A stretch of 64,000 nucleotides of DNA, taken from Natronorubrum halophilum. GTDB lineage: Archaea > Halobacteriota > Halobacteria > Halobacteriales > Natrialbaceae. The notes under the pieces were generated by a model. The model ran no database searches, was not told where the DNA came from, and saw nothing but the letters and a program-made list of their open reading frames with translations. Shown in pieces: positions 8,414-16,739 of this stretch. The DNA lies in assembly GCF_003670115.1 (NCBI RefSeq), contig NZ_QQTY01000003.1, positions 124,001 to 188,000 on the forward strand, read 5' to 3'. The translations under genes and the position numbers were made by a program. The first letter of the stretch is position 1. Each line of letters begins with the position of its first letter.

Positions 8414-9088
8414 ATCGACCCACATGGGGCCAGAATAAAAAATACCTTCTCACAGCGAACTGTACTTTCAATGTGATGAGAACGGTGCTGATCGTCCGCT
8501 CGTTTGTCGTTGACGGACCACTCTCGAGGACTGGCTAGTCTGAGCCAGACTAGTAGTAGGATTTTCCTCGCTTGTATCCGATCAGTCATCGATAATCGAT
8601 CTGAAAAACTTTGGACTATGCTTAACACCCAGTATGAATTACTTTCAGGTATACAGATAATTCCGCGGAGAGATGACCCTCAACGATGTGACGGATTCCA
8701 ACGGCTCTGTTGATATCCTCAGAAAGTGATAGTTTTAGGACTCTCTACAGTAAGTACAGACGAAGGCGTTACCGGAGCAGATACTTACCTCTCAGATGGA
8801 TGCTAGAAACGACCTGCTGAATATAGAGGATGGGCCTTGTTTTGACGCTCAAACGTTAAGTGTAGAGTCGATCGAACTCGTATCGCTGTACTAGTAGCCC
8901 GGGGGAAATACCAAATCTACTAGGAAGTGAAGCGGGACGGGTTCGCACAGTATCCCGCTATCTATATCTCCACAGGAAGCATAATTATAAATAGTGATGG
9001 AGATGGCAGCCACAACTACAAATGAAAACTCGTCCGATGGACACCGTACATCAACACTGCCCTGTAGAACGCGGCGTTCGAGGCGCAA
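8414..9088. other. Gene-free region with IS debris
   Basis: No gene is supported. The stretch holds a perfect inverted repeat at 8535-8553 (CTAGTCTG, 3 nt, CAGACTAG), an IS6-like end starting at 8703, and a degraded end near 8835-8855 (GGGCCTTGTTTTGACGC) resembling the MITE end at 10717. Base composition falls towards A/T around 8970-9020. Confidence 0.5.
8703..8745 (+). repeat. IS6-like terminal sequence, solo end
   Basis: GGCTCTGTTGATATCCT at 8703 matches the ends of the IS relics at 24121 and 41046 in base order. No partner end lies within 1 kb. An inverted counterpart occurs at 10989, beyond the two-gene unit at 9089-10563. Confidence 0.5.
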
Positions 9089-9565
9089 ATGACCGTGGAG
9101 ACAGTAGCCCGTGACGAAGCGGTACAGGATCTCGCTTGGCCGGAGGGCACCTGTCATGGATGCGGCCCAGCAAATAGTGACGGGTTGCAACTCAAAAGTT
9201 ACCTCTCTGTGACAGGCGACCAGCTTGTGGCGACCTTCGGGCCGGACGCTATCTTCAATTCTGGCGTGCCGAACATCATGTACGGCGGCCTGGTGGCGTC
9301 GTTGATCGACTGCCAGGCGATGTGGACGGCCATCGTGTCCGCTCACCTCGCAGAAGATCGTCCGCTAACCGACGATCTCATTCTGTACGTCACCGGTGAA
9401 CTCAACGTAGGCTACCGGAAACCGACACCACTTGATCAGCCGATTCACCTCCGGTCCTGGGTGGAGGGCAAACCCGGGCGAAAGACCCGAGTCACCTGCG
9501 AACTTGGTCCAGACGACACGGTTACCGCAGTCGGGGACATACTCGCGGTTCGAGTTGATGGATGA
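9089..9565 (+). CDS. PaaI-type hotdog thioesterase
   Basis: A 158-residue protein with the hotdog thioesterase pattern: Cys-rich opening GTCHGCGPANSDGL (about residues 20-34), the Gly-rich active-site helix YGGLVASLIDCQAMWTA with Asp at about residue 73, and the pairing strand LNVGYRKPTPLD. It probably hydrolyses an acyl-CoA or other thioester; the acyl group is unknown. It overlaps the start of the LLM oxidoreductase gene by a few bases, so the two form an operon. The short C-terminal extension after the last strand is ordinary. The ATG at 9089 is the first in frame. Confidence 0.8.
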   Translation: MTVETVARDEAVQDLAWPEGTCHGCGPANSDGLQLKSYLSVTGDQLVATFGPDAIFNSGVPNIMYGGLVASLIDCQAMWTAIVSAHLAEDRPLTDDLILYVTGELNVGYRKPTPLDQPIHLRSWVEGKPGRKTRVTCELGPDDTVTAVGDILAVRVDG

Positions 9566-10563
9566 TGCGGGACCTTTTTCTCCCGATTCCGGCCCAGCCG
9601 AGTATCGAGTCCCTTCTCGAATACGCGGAAGCTGCCGAGAAAGGGGGCTACGACAGAGTATGGCTCGCCGAAACATGGGGACGTGATGCAGTCACCACGC
9701 TTACGACCATCGCTACCCAGACCGACGAAATCGGTCTCGGGACGAGTATCTCCTCGGTCTATTCCCGATCACCAGCCCTGCTCGGACAGACCGCGGCAAC
9801 CCTCCACGAAGTCTCCCGGGGTCGATTTCGTCTCGGTCTCGGGCAAAGCACGCCACAACTCGTCGAGGGGTGGCACGGCGTCCCTCATTCAGAACCACTC
9901 CGGCGACTCCGCGAGAGCGTCGAGATCGTCCGGCAAGTCCTCTCGGGGGACGTCGTTGTGTACGACAGCAACATCTTCGAGATGGAAGGGTTCCGGCTCC
10001 GGTTCGAGCCCCCATCACCGCCCCCTGCTATCGATGTTGCTGCGATGGGGCCGAAATCCATGGAACTCGCAGGTCGATTCGCTGACGGATGTCACACGAC
10101 AATGGCAACTCCGGGCGGACTCGCGGACAGCCTTGATAACCTAGAAACCGGTGCCGATCTCGGCGCACGAAACCCCGAAGATGTACGGGTGACGGTCGAG
10201 TTACCGTGCTGTGCGCTCGATGATGGCAAGCGTGCTCGGGAACTCGTCCGTCACCATATCGCGTTCTACCTCGGTGCAATGGGAGTCGTTTACCGAGACC
10301 ATCTTGCTCGCCAGGGGTACGAAGCCGAGGCAGAGGAAATCGCTCGATTCTGGAATGATGGCCAGCAGGACGCAGCGATGGCAGTGATCTCTGATGACCT
10401 ACTCGACAGTCTCGGGGTTGCGGGAACACCAGAGCAGGCTTGCCAGCAGCTCCGGCGGTGGGAAGCACTGGAGTCAGTCGATGTCGTGGCGGTATTGTTC
10501 CCAGTGCACGCCACCCGGGACGATATATTGGCCACCATCGAGACGCTCGCACCAGAGATGTGA
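9562..10563 (+). CDS. LLM-class F420-dependent oxidoreductase
   Basis: A 333-residue luciferase-like TIM-barrel protein (332 from the ATG at 9565). Recognisable pieces: GYDRVWLAETWGRDAVT (substrate and F420 face), IGLGTSISSVYSRSP, LGLGQSTPQL, IDVAAMGPKSMELAGRFADG, and the C-terminal GTPEQACQQLRRWE. The closest general type is the F420-dependent reductase branch related to methylene-tetrahydromethanopterin reductase. Its partner thioesterase suggests oxidation or reduction of an acyl or carbonyl compound; the pathway is not known. Translational coupling is indicated by the ATGATG overlapping the previous TGA. Confidence 0.83.
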   Translation: MMRDLFLPIPAQPSIESLLEYAEAAEKGGYDRVWLAETWGRDAVTTLTTIATQTDEIGLGTSISSVYSRSPALLGQTAATLHEVSRGRFRLGLGQSTPQLVEGWHGVPHSEPLRRLRESVEIVRQVLSGDVVVYDSNIFEMEGFRLRFEPPSPPPAIDVAAMGPKSMELAGRFADGCHTTMATPGGLADSLDNLETGADLGARNPEDVRVTVELPCCALDDGKRARELVRHHIAFYLGAMGVVYRDHLARQGYEAEAEEIARFWNDGQQDAAMAVISDDLLDSLGVAGTPEQACQQLRRWEALESVDVVAVLFPVHATRDDILATIETLAPEM

Positions 10564-10716
10564 CTACGCCATCACTCGCCTGAGATCCAGGTAGAGGGTG
10601 AGACGCATAGGGTCGCCCTCCAGTACGTATATCTGAAATCATAATTCATATTGATGCCACGTACGACGAAACCAATGGCCGACTCGCCTAATCAAGACCG
10701 TGTGAATATGCGCCAG

Positions 10717-10858
10717 GGGCTTTGTTTAGACGCTCCCGAATGGGCGGATCAGGAGTCATTTCGGCTGAGTAGAACGCGGTAGAGAGCACTTCACGGTACG
10801 GATTTACACATTGAGAACGACGCGGTAGAGCCGGTTTCTGCTGCGTCTAAACAAGGCC
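10717..10858. mobile_element. 142-bp MITE with 8-bp target duplication
   Basis: Terminal inverted repeats: left GGGCTTTGTTTAGACGC at 10717, right (reverse complement) GGCCTTGTTTAGACGC ending at 10858. Both ends are flanked by TGCGCCAG (10709-10716 and 10859-10866), an exact 8-bp direct repeat. The interior has no reading frame. Related single ends occur near 8835 and at 33267-33282. It is presumably moved by a full-length IS elsewhere in the genome. Confidence 0.82.
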
Positions 10859-10939
10859 TGCGCCAGGTATCCAGCACGACGCGATTAACTTCAGGACATC
10901 TGATAAACGCATTGGTGTTCAGTTCGCACGCCTACCTAA

Positions 10940-10989
10940 CGACTGTTTCACCACAGATAGTGTCTAACTAATAGGATTTCGACAGAGTC
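10940..10989 (-). repeat. IS6-like terminal sequence, solo end
   Basis: Read on the minus strand from 10989: GACTCTGTCGAAATCCTAT, then a run resembling the sub-terminal part of the 41046 end. It is inverted relative to the end at 8703. Flanking 8-mers do not match, so there is no simple target duplication between the two. Confidence 0.45.
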
Positions 10990-11057
10990 ACCCAGTTCTT
11001 AACGCGAGTAAGCCCATCGACGCCGTATTTTCAAACTGGTTTGCGTCCGGCGGTGAG

Positions 11058-11321
11058 TCACGTTTCCGGCGTCGTCACGCGGAGTTCGTCGCCGACTTCG
11101 TAGAAGTAGCCTCGCTCGAGCAACCGAGTGAGTACGTAGTCCGCGTCCTCCGGTTCGAGGGCCAGGTCATCGCTCGTACGAAGAATCTCGAGGGCCTGCG
11201 CTCGAGGGATCGACTGCAAATCGGTATGATCATCCGAGCTGTGGCTGTGAGTACACAGGACATCGTAGGCGTCCAGAATCCACTCCGGAAGCGGCGGTCG
11301 TGGATCGGTGATGTCGGTCAT
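11058..11321 (-). CDS. Small haloarchaeal protein, winged-helix-like
   Basis: An 87-residue acidic protein beginning MTDITDPRPPLPEW. The C-terminal two thirds (IPRAQALEILRTSDDLAL, then a helix and YVLTRLLERGYFYEVGDE) reads as a winged-helix domain with the wing at LRVTTPE. It is similar in style to conserved haloarchaeal short proteins of unknown function. It is monocistronic, with about 190 nt to its upstream neighbour on the same strand. A regulatory or adaptor role is a guess based on fold only. Confidence 0.65.
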   Translation of the reverse strand: MTDITDPRPPLPEWILDAYDVLCTHSHSSDDHTDLQSIPRAQALEILRTSDDLALEPEDADYVLTRLLERGYFYEVGDELRVTTPET

Positions 11322-11515
11322 TTCGACTTTCTAAGAGGATTCTACAGTACCGAGTCGCTTAAGAATATCCCACGGACGATACCGTCGATCGTCTCGAACG
11401 TAGGGAGATTACACAGTCGAACTGACTGTGCCGTACACTGTGTGGTCGGGATGCCATCGAAGTGCCCGACGACGACCGAACACCGACATCCTAAATCTTG
11501 AAGGACGGCATCTCA

Positions 11516-11935
11516 TCACGACGGGGACGCGATCAGTCGTCGGTGTTCGGGTTTCATACATCGGTCCTGAATGACGCTGACTCCGGCTGCTTCCGCTCGA
11601 GCAACGGCTTCGTCGTCGTGAACGCCGAGTTGCAGCCAAACGACTTCGACGTCGTCGCGTGCAAGAGCTTCGTCGACGATCCCTGCGACTTCGGCGCTCG
11701 GACGGAAGACGTCGACAATTTCGACCGTTTCTTCTACGTCCGAGAGCGAGTCGTAGGCAGGTCGTCCGAGAACTTCCTCGGCGTTAGGGTTGACCGGGAC
11801 GATTTCGTAGCCCTGGGTCTGGAGGTACCGCGGAATCTCGTGGGCGTCCTTTCCGGGCGTCGACGAGCATCCGACGACAGCGATCACGTCCTTCTCGAGA
11901 ATCTTTCGAACGTCGGCGTCAGTCTCAACGGGCAT
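11516..11935 (-). CDS. CoA-binding protein (YccU/YdbC type)
   Basis: A 139-residue single Rossmann-type domain of the CoA_binding family: IAVVGCSSTPGKDAHEIPRY, then VPVNPNAEEVLGRPAYDSL, a strand VEIVDVFRP and VVWLQLGVHDDEA, ending VIQDRCMKPEH. This is the usual length for stand-alone members, which resemble the N-terminal CoA-binding domain of succinyl-CoA synthetase. The conserved Cys in QDRCMK is present. No partner enzyme is adjacent, and the cellular role of this family is not settled. Confidence 0.85.
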   Translation of the reverse strand: MPVETDADVRKILEKDVIAVVGCSSTPGKDAHEIPRYLQTQGYEIVPVNPNAEEVLGRPAYDSLSDVEETVEIVDVFRPSAEVAGIVDEALARDDVEVVWLQLGVHDDEAVARAEAAGVSVIQDRCMKPEHRRLIASPS

Positions 11936-12059
11936 ACAATTCGTAGGTTCTCGGTGACGAAAAGGCCACGGGCGTCTCGGGCACTGATCGACCGGTGTGC
12001 CAGCCCGAACGAATGAGTAACCGTTCTACTCGACGCAACAACTCATCCGACGTATCACG

Positions 12060-12194
12060 ATGGAACGCCTGACAGGCGTGCGTGAACGCCTACGAAACGT
12101 CGGGAACGAATGGATTGTATCGATAGACAACGAGGAGCACACGAACCCGCAAGTCGCCTCCGTGATCGTTCGAGACGACGAAGCCGTCTCGTGA
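12060..12194 (+). CDS. Possible 44-residue small protein
   Basis: An ATG at 12060 opens 44 codons ending in TGA, with haloarchaeal codon use and an amphipathic, acidic product (MERLTGVRERLRN, then WIVSIDNEEH and ASVIVRDDEAVS). An in-frame TAA at 12013 limits the 5' end. No family is recognised and no clear TATA element is seen. It is transcribed convergently with the M23 peptidase gene. Translation is plausible but unproven. Confidence 0.35.
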   Translation: MERLTGVRERLRNVGNEWIVSIDNEEHTNPQVASVIVRDDEAVS

Positions 12195-12300
12195 TGACGA
12201 GAGAGTTTGCTCTCTCGAACCGACTCGGCGTAGCCGAGACTCCTAGCGCGAGGAACCAGCATAAACGGCGAGGGGGATGTCATTGCGGCAGACCGCGAGT

Positions 12301-13044
12301 TCAGATGCCGGAGTAGTCTTTCGGAATTCTGGTTCCTGCCGTGACGGTTTCGCCGTCGGCTCCTGGAATCGAGAGGTGGTTGCCGTTCCGTTCGATAGTG
12401 AAGTGCAGGTGAGGACCGGTCGAGTTGCCGGTGTCACCCATGCCGCCGATTTTCTGGCCGCGCGTGACGCTCTCACCCTGTACCACGTCGAAGCTGTTCA
12501 GGTGGCAGTACATCGTCTGGTAGCCATTTCCGTGGCCGAGTTTCAGGTAGTTACCGCAGCCACCCGATTCGTAGCTTCGGATGTCCACGACGCCGTCGTG
12601 GGCCGCGTAAATCGGCTCGCCGATGTTGCCGTTCGCGCCGAAGTCCACCGCGTAGTGGCCAGGGCGAGCGCCGTACGGCGACGTGATATACCCCGTAATC
12701 GGCCAGTCGAAGTCCGAACCGCCGCCGGACGTGGACTGGAGATACTGCTCGACCGACCAGCCCCATACGTTTCGGTCGAGCCAGTGGACGCCCCACCATC
12801 TGTAGCCGTCTTTATCGGTCGGCCCGTTCATGATCTCGCCGACCTCGCCGTTGTTTAGCGTGGCGACGACGGGCGAGTCGGTGCCGGGCTGTTCCCGTGT
12901 GTTCAGTGCGCTTGCGGTAACTTCGACTTGCTCACCGTCGCTAAACGCGCTCGCCGAACCGCTCAGTGCTACGGTTCCGGTGATTCCTGTCGCGGCAATT
13001 CCGAGTGATTTAACGACCGACCGCCTGCTGAATTTTCTTGGCAT
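12301..13044 (-). CDS. Tat-exported SH3b-M23 peptidase
   Basis: A 247-residue secreted protein. A twin-arginine signal (SRRSVVKSLG, hydrophobic core, ASA cleavage region near residue 33) is followed by an SH3b-like domain (about 38-103) and a LytM/M23 metallopeptidase domain (about 112-245). Zinc ligands are H130 and D134 (GHYAVDFG) and H214 (GPHLHF); the catalytic His is H181 (MYCHL). All active residues are present. M23 enzymes cut peptidoglycan cross-bridges, which haloarchaea do not have, so the likely target is bacterial wall or a host glycoprotein. The ATG at 13044 is preferred over an in-frame TTG at 13056. Confidence 0.88.
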   Translation of the reverse strand: MPRKFSRRSVVKSLGIAATGITGTVALSGSASAFSDGEQVEVTASALNTREQPGTDSPVVATLNNGEVGEIMNGPTDKDGYRWWGVHWLDRNVWGWSVEQYLQSTSGGGSDFDWPITGYITSPYGARPGHYAVDFGANGNIGEPIYAAHDGVVDIRSYESGGCGNYLKLGHGNGYQTMYCHLNSFDVVQGESVTRGQKIGGMGDTGNSTGPHLHFTIERNGNHLSIPGADGETVTAGTRIPKDYSGI

Positions 13045-13301
13045 ATCCGAATACAAAATACATTCACAAATGATTAAAAGTTACGGTTGTTTCTATATTG
13101 ATTATATAAATATGCTGTCGAGATACAGTCATCTACTGGACAAATTTTGGATTCTATTGACATGAATTTTCAAGAACCGTTCGCCGTGACTCTCGAGTCC
13201 GGTCCGCTTCACAGACAGCAGTTCCGATCTGAAAGGAATCAGTAGTTGATCACGCACGCCCGTGGATTAGTTGCACGGCCATCGTACAAGGGCGGGTTTC
13301 C

Positions 13302-14108
13302 TCACCAGCCCATCCCCGGATCGTCGGCGGCTTGCCGCACCCAGGAAGCGACCTGCTCCTCGTCCAGCGTGTCCGTCTTCTTCAGATCCAGGGCTTGTCT
13401 ATCCGGACCCGTCCCACTGGGCGGCTTTGGCTCAAGGTACGATTCGCACACGAACGCCAATTTCACGTGTTTCGAGAACGCACTGAACGACGCGAACCAT
13501 CCCTGGTCCTCGACGCCGTAGAACGGTTGGTGATACTTCACGGCACGGCGCACCTGCGGCACTTCGTCTCGAATGATCTCGTCGAATTGCGTCGCAACCT
13601 CGCGTTTCCATCCCGGCAGCGCTGTGATGTGCGCCTCCACCGCTGTCGATCCGTCGGTATCATCTTTCCTCCGTGCCGCCTGGTACCGTCGGCTCCGTTC
13701 CTCCCATTCTTCTTCCGTCGGAACCTGGTCCGACAGCTCGATTTCCCCAAAATCATCGTCTACGATGGTTTCCTCCCCCTCTCGGCCCGATATCGAAGTC
13801 ACGACCAAGACCGGGTCTGACTCTTCGGATCCGGAAAACAGATCGAAGTCCAGCCGCAACGTCCCTCCCCGCCAGTGGCGAGCAAAGCCCACCCAGCCGT
13901 CGGAATGGTCGTCTCGGGGGTCCTGCTCAACCCGGAAAAGACCCAACAAGGCTGGAACGGCGTCGACACCCCATTGGAGTCCCCGTTCCAGATCCGTGAA
14001 ACGAACCCCATCGTCGTGGTCTTTACTGTAGTAGGATGCTCTGATCGCCCGGTTCGCCATCACGAGTTCGGAGACCCGCTGGGTCGTAAGTGGGTCGGAC
14101 ACACTCAT
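13302..14108 (-). CDS. DUF1801-domain protein with unknown N-terminal domain
   Basis: A 268-residue protein. The C-terminal third (from about residue 165) is a DUF1801/YdhG-type domain: EVPQVRRAVKYHQPFYGV, then GWFASFSAFSKHVKLAFV, a fold related to frataxin-like and iron-binding small proteins. The N-terminal part (about 1-150), containing a Trp-rich stretch (WVGFARHWRGGTLRLDF), is not recognised. DUF1801 proteins usually stand alone at about 120 residues, so this is an unusual fusion. It is transcribed divergently from the ArsR operon across a 160-nt gap. Confidence 0.65.
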   Translation of the reverse strand: MSVSDPLTTQRVSELVMANRAIRASYYSKDHDDGVRFTDLERGLQWGVDAVPALLGLFRVEQDPRDDHSDGWVGFARHWRGGTLRLDFDLFSGSEESDPVLVVTSISGREGEETIVDDDFGEIELSDQVPTEEEWEERSRRYQAARRKDDTDGSTAVEAHITALPGWKREVATQFDEIIRDEVPQVRRAVKYHQPFYGVEDQGWFASFSAFSKHVKLAFVCESYLEPKPPSGTGPDRQALDLKKTDTLDEEQVASWVRQAADDPGMGW

Positions 14109-14224
14109 AATCGCTTACCAAGACGTGGTATTGGCTTATCAATATTCCCCGATTCTCGGGAGAGCGGCAAGCCGGGTTCCTCCTATGTGGACATGGGATC
14201 TGGGCGTCACAACGCTTCGAACGG

Positions 14225-14248
14225 CTATTTAACTAGAGAGTTAAATAG
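14225..14248. promoter_or_regulatory. Palindromic operator overlapping ArsR-operon promoter
   Basis: A perfect inverted repeat, CTATTTAACT, 4 nt, AGTTAAATAG. Its A/T-rich arms also provide the TATA element, since TTAAAT at 14241-14246 lies 26-31 nt before the ATG at 14272. A bound dimer would therefore block promoter recognition. The downstream ArsR-type protein is the obvious candidate ligand. Confidence 0.65.
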
Positions 14249-14271
14249 TGGGAGAGCGTATACTAAACAGG

Positions 14272-14610
14272 ATGGTTGAACGGAAGCCGGACGACTTGGA
14301 CCTCGATGCAGTCTTCCAGGCGCTCTCTCACCCGATACGTCGATCGATCCTCGAACAGTTGACCGACGGCCCGGAGAGTGTGGGCGACCTGGCCGAACCC
14401 CACGACGTTTCCCTGCCGGCCGTATCCAAGCATCTGCGCGTGCTGGAGGACGCTGGGTTAATCGACGTCGAGAAGGACGGTCTCGTTCGCCGCTGCCACC
14501 TCGACGCCGTACCGCTTTCCGCGGCATTCGGGTGGCTGACCCAGTACCGCGTCTTCTGGGAGGACCGGTTAGATGCGCTGGCCAACCATCTGGAGAACGA
14601 AGACCAATGA
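14272..14610 (+). CDS. ArsR-family transcriptional regulator
   Basis: A 112-residue winged-helix regulator: ALSHPIRRSILEQL, SVGDLAEPHDVSLPAVSKHL (helix-turn-helix, about 45-65), then RVLEDAGLIDVEKDG wing. No clustered Cys residues for metal binding, so it fits the non-metal branch that commonly accompanies SRPBCC/AHSA1 genes. The ATG at 14272 is chosen over an in-frame GTG at 14248, which would lie within the operator. The stop overlaps the start of the next gene (ATGA). Probably autoregulated through the palindrome upstream. Confidence 0.85.
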   Translation: MVERKPDDLDLDAVFQALSHPIRRSILEQLTDGPESVGDLAEPHDVSLPAVSKHLRVLEDAGLIDVEKDGLVRRCHLDAVPLSAAFGWLTQYRVFWEDRLDALANHLENEDQ

Positions 14611-15098
14611 CAGACGACCCCAACGGAGACGATGCAGCAATGACAGAGAACACGGCGGACGAAGAGCGGAGTATAACCATGAGTCGCGTGATCGAAGCGC
14701 CATCCGAGCGCGTTTACGAAGCGTTCCTCACTCCCGAGGACATCGCGGTGTGGGCTCCCCCAGACGGATTCCGCGCTGACGTTCAGGAGGTCGAGTCCGA
14801 AGAGGGCGGGTCCTTCCGAGTCGAGAACAATGCAGAGACCGAAGAGATGGAACAATACTCCCACACGTTCCAGGGCACCTACCAGGAGCTGAAACCCGAC
14901 GAGAAGATCGTCTGGACCGAGGACACCGGGGAGGGTGATGACCACAGTACGGTAACGGTGACGTTGGATACGGTCGCTGACGGGACCGAAGTCACCCTCC
15001 GCTTAGACGGTATCTCCAAGGATGTCGCCGAGGAATACGGGGTTGCAGAAGCCTGGGAAGGCACCCTCGAAAAACTCGCCGGTCAGGTGGAGGACTGA
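14607..15098 (+). CDS. SRPBCC (AHSA1-like) protein
   Basis: A 163-residue protein starting MTDDPNGDDAAM. After an acidic leader the START-like fold begins at ITMSRVIEAPSERVYEAF, followed by EDIAVWAPPDGFRADV, a strand FQGTYQELKPDEKIVWT, and the C-terminal helix AEAWEGTLEKLAGQV. SRPBCC proteins of this subgroup bind small hydrophobic ligands, and pairing with ArsR regulators is a recurrent arrangement across bacteria and archaea. Ligand unknown. It overlaps the ArsR stop by 4 nt and is followed after 2 nt by a membrane protein gene, indicating one operon. Confidence 0.85.
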   Translation: MTDDPNGDDAAMTENTADEERSITMSRVIEAPSERVYEAFLTPEDIAVWAPPDGFRADVQEVESEEGGSFRVENNAETEEMEQYSHTFQGTYQELKPDEKIVWTEDTGEGDDHSTVTVTLDTVADGTEVTLRLDGISKDVAEEYGVAEAWEGTLEKLAGQVED

Positions 15099-15100
15099 CC

Positions 15101-15328
15101 ATGTCAGCTGACACCACCAGCGGAGCAGTACCCACAGAATCAACGACGGACGAAGACGCAGAATGGGGAAAGATCGGCCTCGCCGTTCTCATCTCGATTG
15201 TTCTGGCTACTGGGGCACACTACCTGTTGCTGGCCAACCTTGATACGCATCCATCGCTGCATGCGCTCATCGGCATACTCCTCTTCTTCGTCACTGGATT
15301 TGTCGTGTTCCAAATCGTGATGGGCTAA
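15101..15328 (+). CDS. Small two-helix membrane protein of ArsR-SRPBCC operon
   Basis: A 75-residue protein with an acidic Ser/Thr-rich head (about 1-22) and two transmembrane helices (about 25-43 and 52-72) joined by a short loop containing DTHPSLH. It starts 2 nt after the previous stop. No family is recognised. Operon membership implies a shared function with the SRPBCC protein, perhaps anchoring or exchanging its ligand at the membrane; this is inference. Confidence 0.7.
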   Translation: MSADTTSGAVPTESTTDEDAEWGKIGLAVLISIVLATGAHYLLLANLDTHPSLHALIGILLFFVTGFVVFQIVMG

Positions 15329-15647
15329 CCGACATCCCAAGGTCCAGGCATTCATCAACACCACTTATAGTATTCATTCTGGTGATTTCCGCCTTAAGAT
15401 TCTCATACCGCGCTACAAGTTCGATTTTCAGAGATAGCTCGAGACAGTGGGGAGTTCTGTTGCATACGCTTTCTAGACCCGAGGATGACCGAAAGGGTCT
15501 GGTTTGCCTCACGGGTTGCTCCCTGCCTTTTTGCCGGCGCTCCACAGAGAGTTTGGGCGACATCTGCGAAGCAATGCTCGGAAAAGTGACCGAACCCACG
15601 TTACGACTAACAGAACCGGTGGTACAGGGGCGTACCGTCAGTCACGG
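15329..15647. other. Convergent intergenic region
   Basis: No gene is seen between the operon end and the convergent permease gene. A short match to IS6-like ends (GTTCTGTTGCAT near 15455) is too weak to call. Confidence 0.4.
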
Positions 15648-16739
15648 TCACTCTCCACGGATATCACTACCGAGTGTGGGGAAGATCATGTGCGCGAAAT
15701 GGACCGCGAGGACGACGACGATCGGGCCAAGGAAGAGTCCGTACCAGCCGAAAGCGAGAGTTCCGAGGAAGTATCCGAGGAGAACTAGTCCCATGTGGAC
15801 GCCGCTTCGCGCCGACAGGTACGACCGCGCGAAGAAATCGGGGATCGTGTCGATGACGACAAACGTGAGAACGAAGAACGCGATCGGGTGCCAAAACGGC
15901 GTCGACGTCGTCACTGCGAGTCCAAACAGAACCAATCCGTACGGGATGTAGACGATTTTCATTCCGACGGCCGGTATCAGTGTCCCGATTCCGATGAGCA
16001 GCGAGAGTAATACCGGCGTCGCAACGACGGTCCCACCCGATGCGAGGTAGTTGAGACCGATGTACGTTGTGGCAGCGGTCACGGCTGCGACCACAATGAC
16101 TGCGAGATTACTGAGAAAAACCGTCTCAAGGTCGTCATCGACCGATTCGATATAGGAGACGATCTCGTCGTCGTGGTCGATGCTGTCGTAAAACCACCGT
16201 CGTAACTTCTGATCGTCACGCAAGAGGTAGAAGAGAAAAGTGAGCATGAGAAAAAATCGAGCAAGGATCGAGAAGACGAATCCGGCGACCGACTGCAGTC
16301 GTCCCAGGGTTCTCGGCACACCCTGAAGAGCGACGCCCGCGATCGAGCCGCCGGAGCCGGCCGTGAGTGCGTCCCGGAGTCTGTCGACGTTGCCCTCCTT
16401 GATCAATCGCAAATACGGTTGGAGGACCGATCGATACGCCTCGAGCTCACTCGAGGCGAGAAATTGATCCAGTTCCTGTAGTGCGACGACGCCCGCGTAG
16501 GCGACGACGCCAGCCATGGGGACGACAACGAATAGTATCGTGACCGTTGCCGTCACGTTCGGGTGGTCGATGACGCGATCGAGTTGGCGATACAGTGGAC
16601 GCGTCGCGTAGTAGACGAATATCGCGAAGAATAATGTTCCCACGTATCTGAAAAGGGCAATTCCAATCAGTGCTGTAATGATCAACCCGAATCCAATCCA
16701 GAGGAGACGTTTGCCGTCCCATCTGTCGAAAACGGCCAT
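15648..16739 (-). CDS. AI-2E family transporter
   Basis: About 363 residues with eight predicted membrane helices arranged as in AI-2E/PerM proteins: two N-terminal pairs, a long amphipathic loop (about 95-160, QELDQFLASSELEAYRSV), then five C-terminal helices with the family loops GIGTLIPAVGMKIVYIPYG and LFLGPIVVVLAVHF. Members export small molecules or act as Na+/H+ antiporters; the autoinducer-2 role is not general, and archaeal substrates are unknown. The ATG at 16739 is preferred to an upstream in-frame start at 16757. It stands alone on its strand. Confidence 0.82.
   Translation of the reverse strand: MAVFDRWDGKRLLWIGFGLIITALIGIALFRYVGTLFFAIFVYYATRPLYRQLDRVIDHPNVTATVTILFVVVPMAGVVAYAGVVALQELDQFLASSELEAYRSVLQPYLRLIKEGNVDRLRDALTAGSGGSIAGVALQGVPRTLGRLQSVAGFVFSILARFFLMLTFLFYLLRDDQKLRRWFYDSIDHDDEIVSYIESVDDDLETVFLSNLAVIVVAAVTAATTYIGLNYLASGGTVVATPVLLSLLIGIGTLIPAVGMKIVYIPYGLVLFGLAVTTSTPFWHPIAFFVLTFVVIDTIPDFFARSYLSARSGVHMGLVLLGYFLGTLAFGWYGLFLGPIVVVLAVHFAHMIFPTLGSDIRGE

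Noticed and set aside
15452-15465. Weak IS6-like end (GTTCTGTTGCAT)
   Set aside because: Similarity stops after 8-10 bases and there is no partner or direct repeat.
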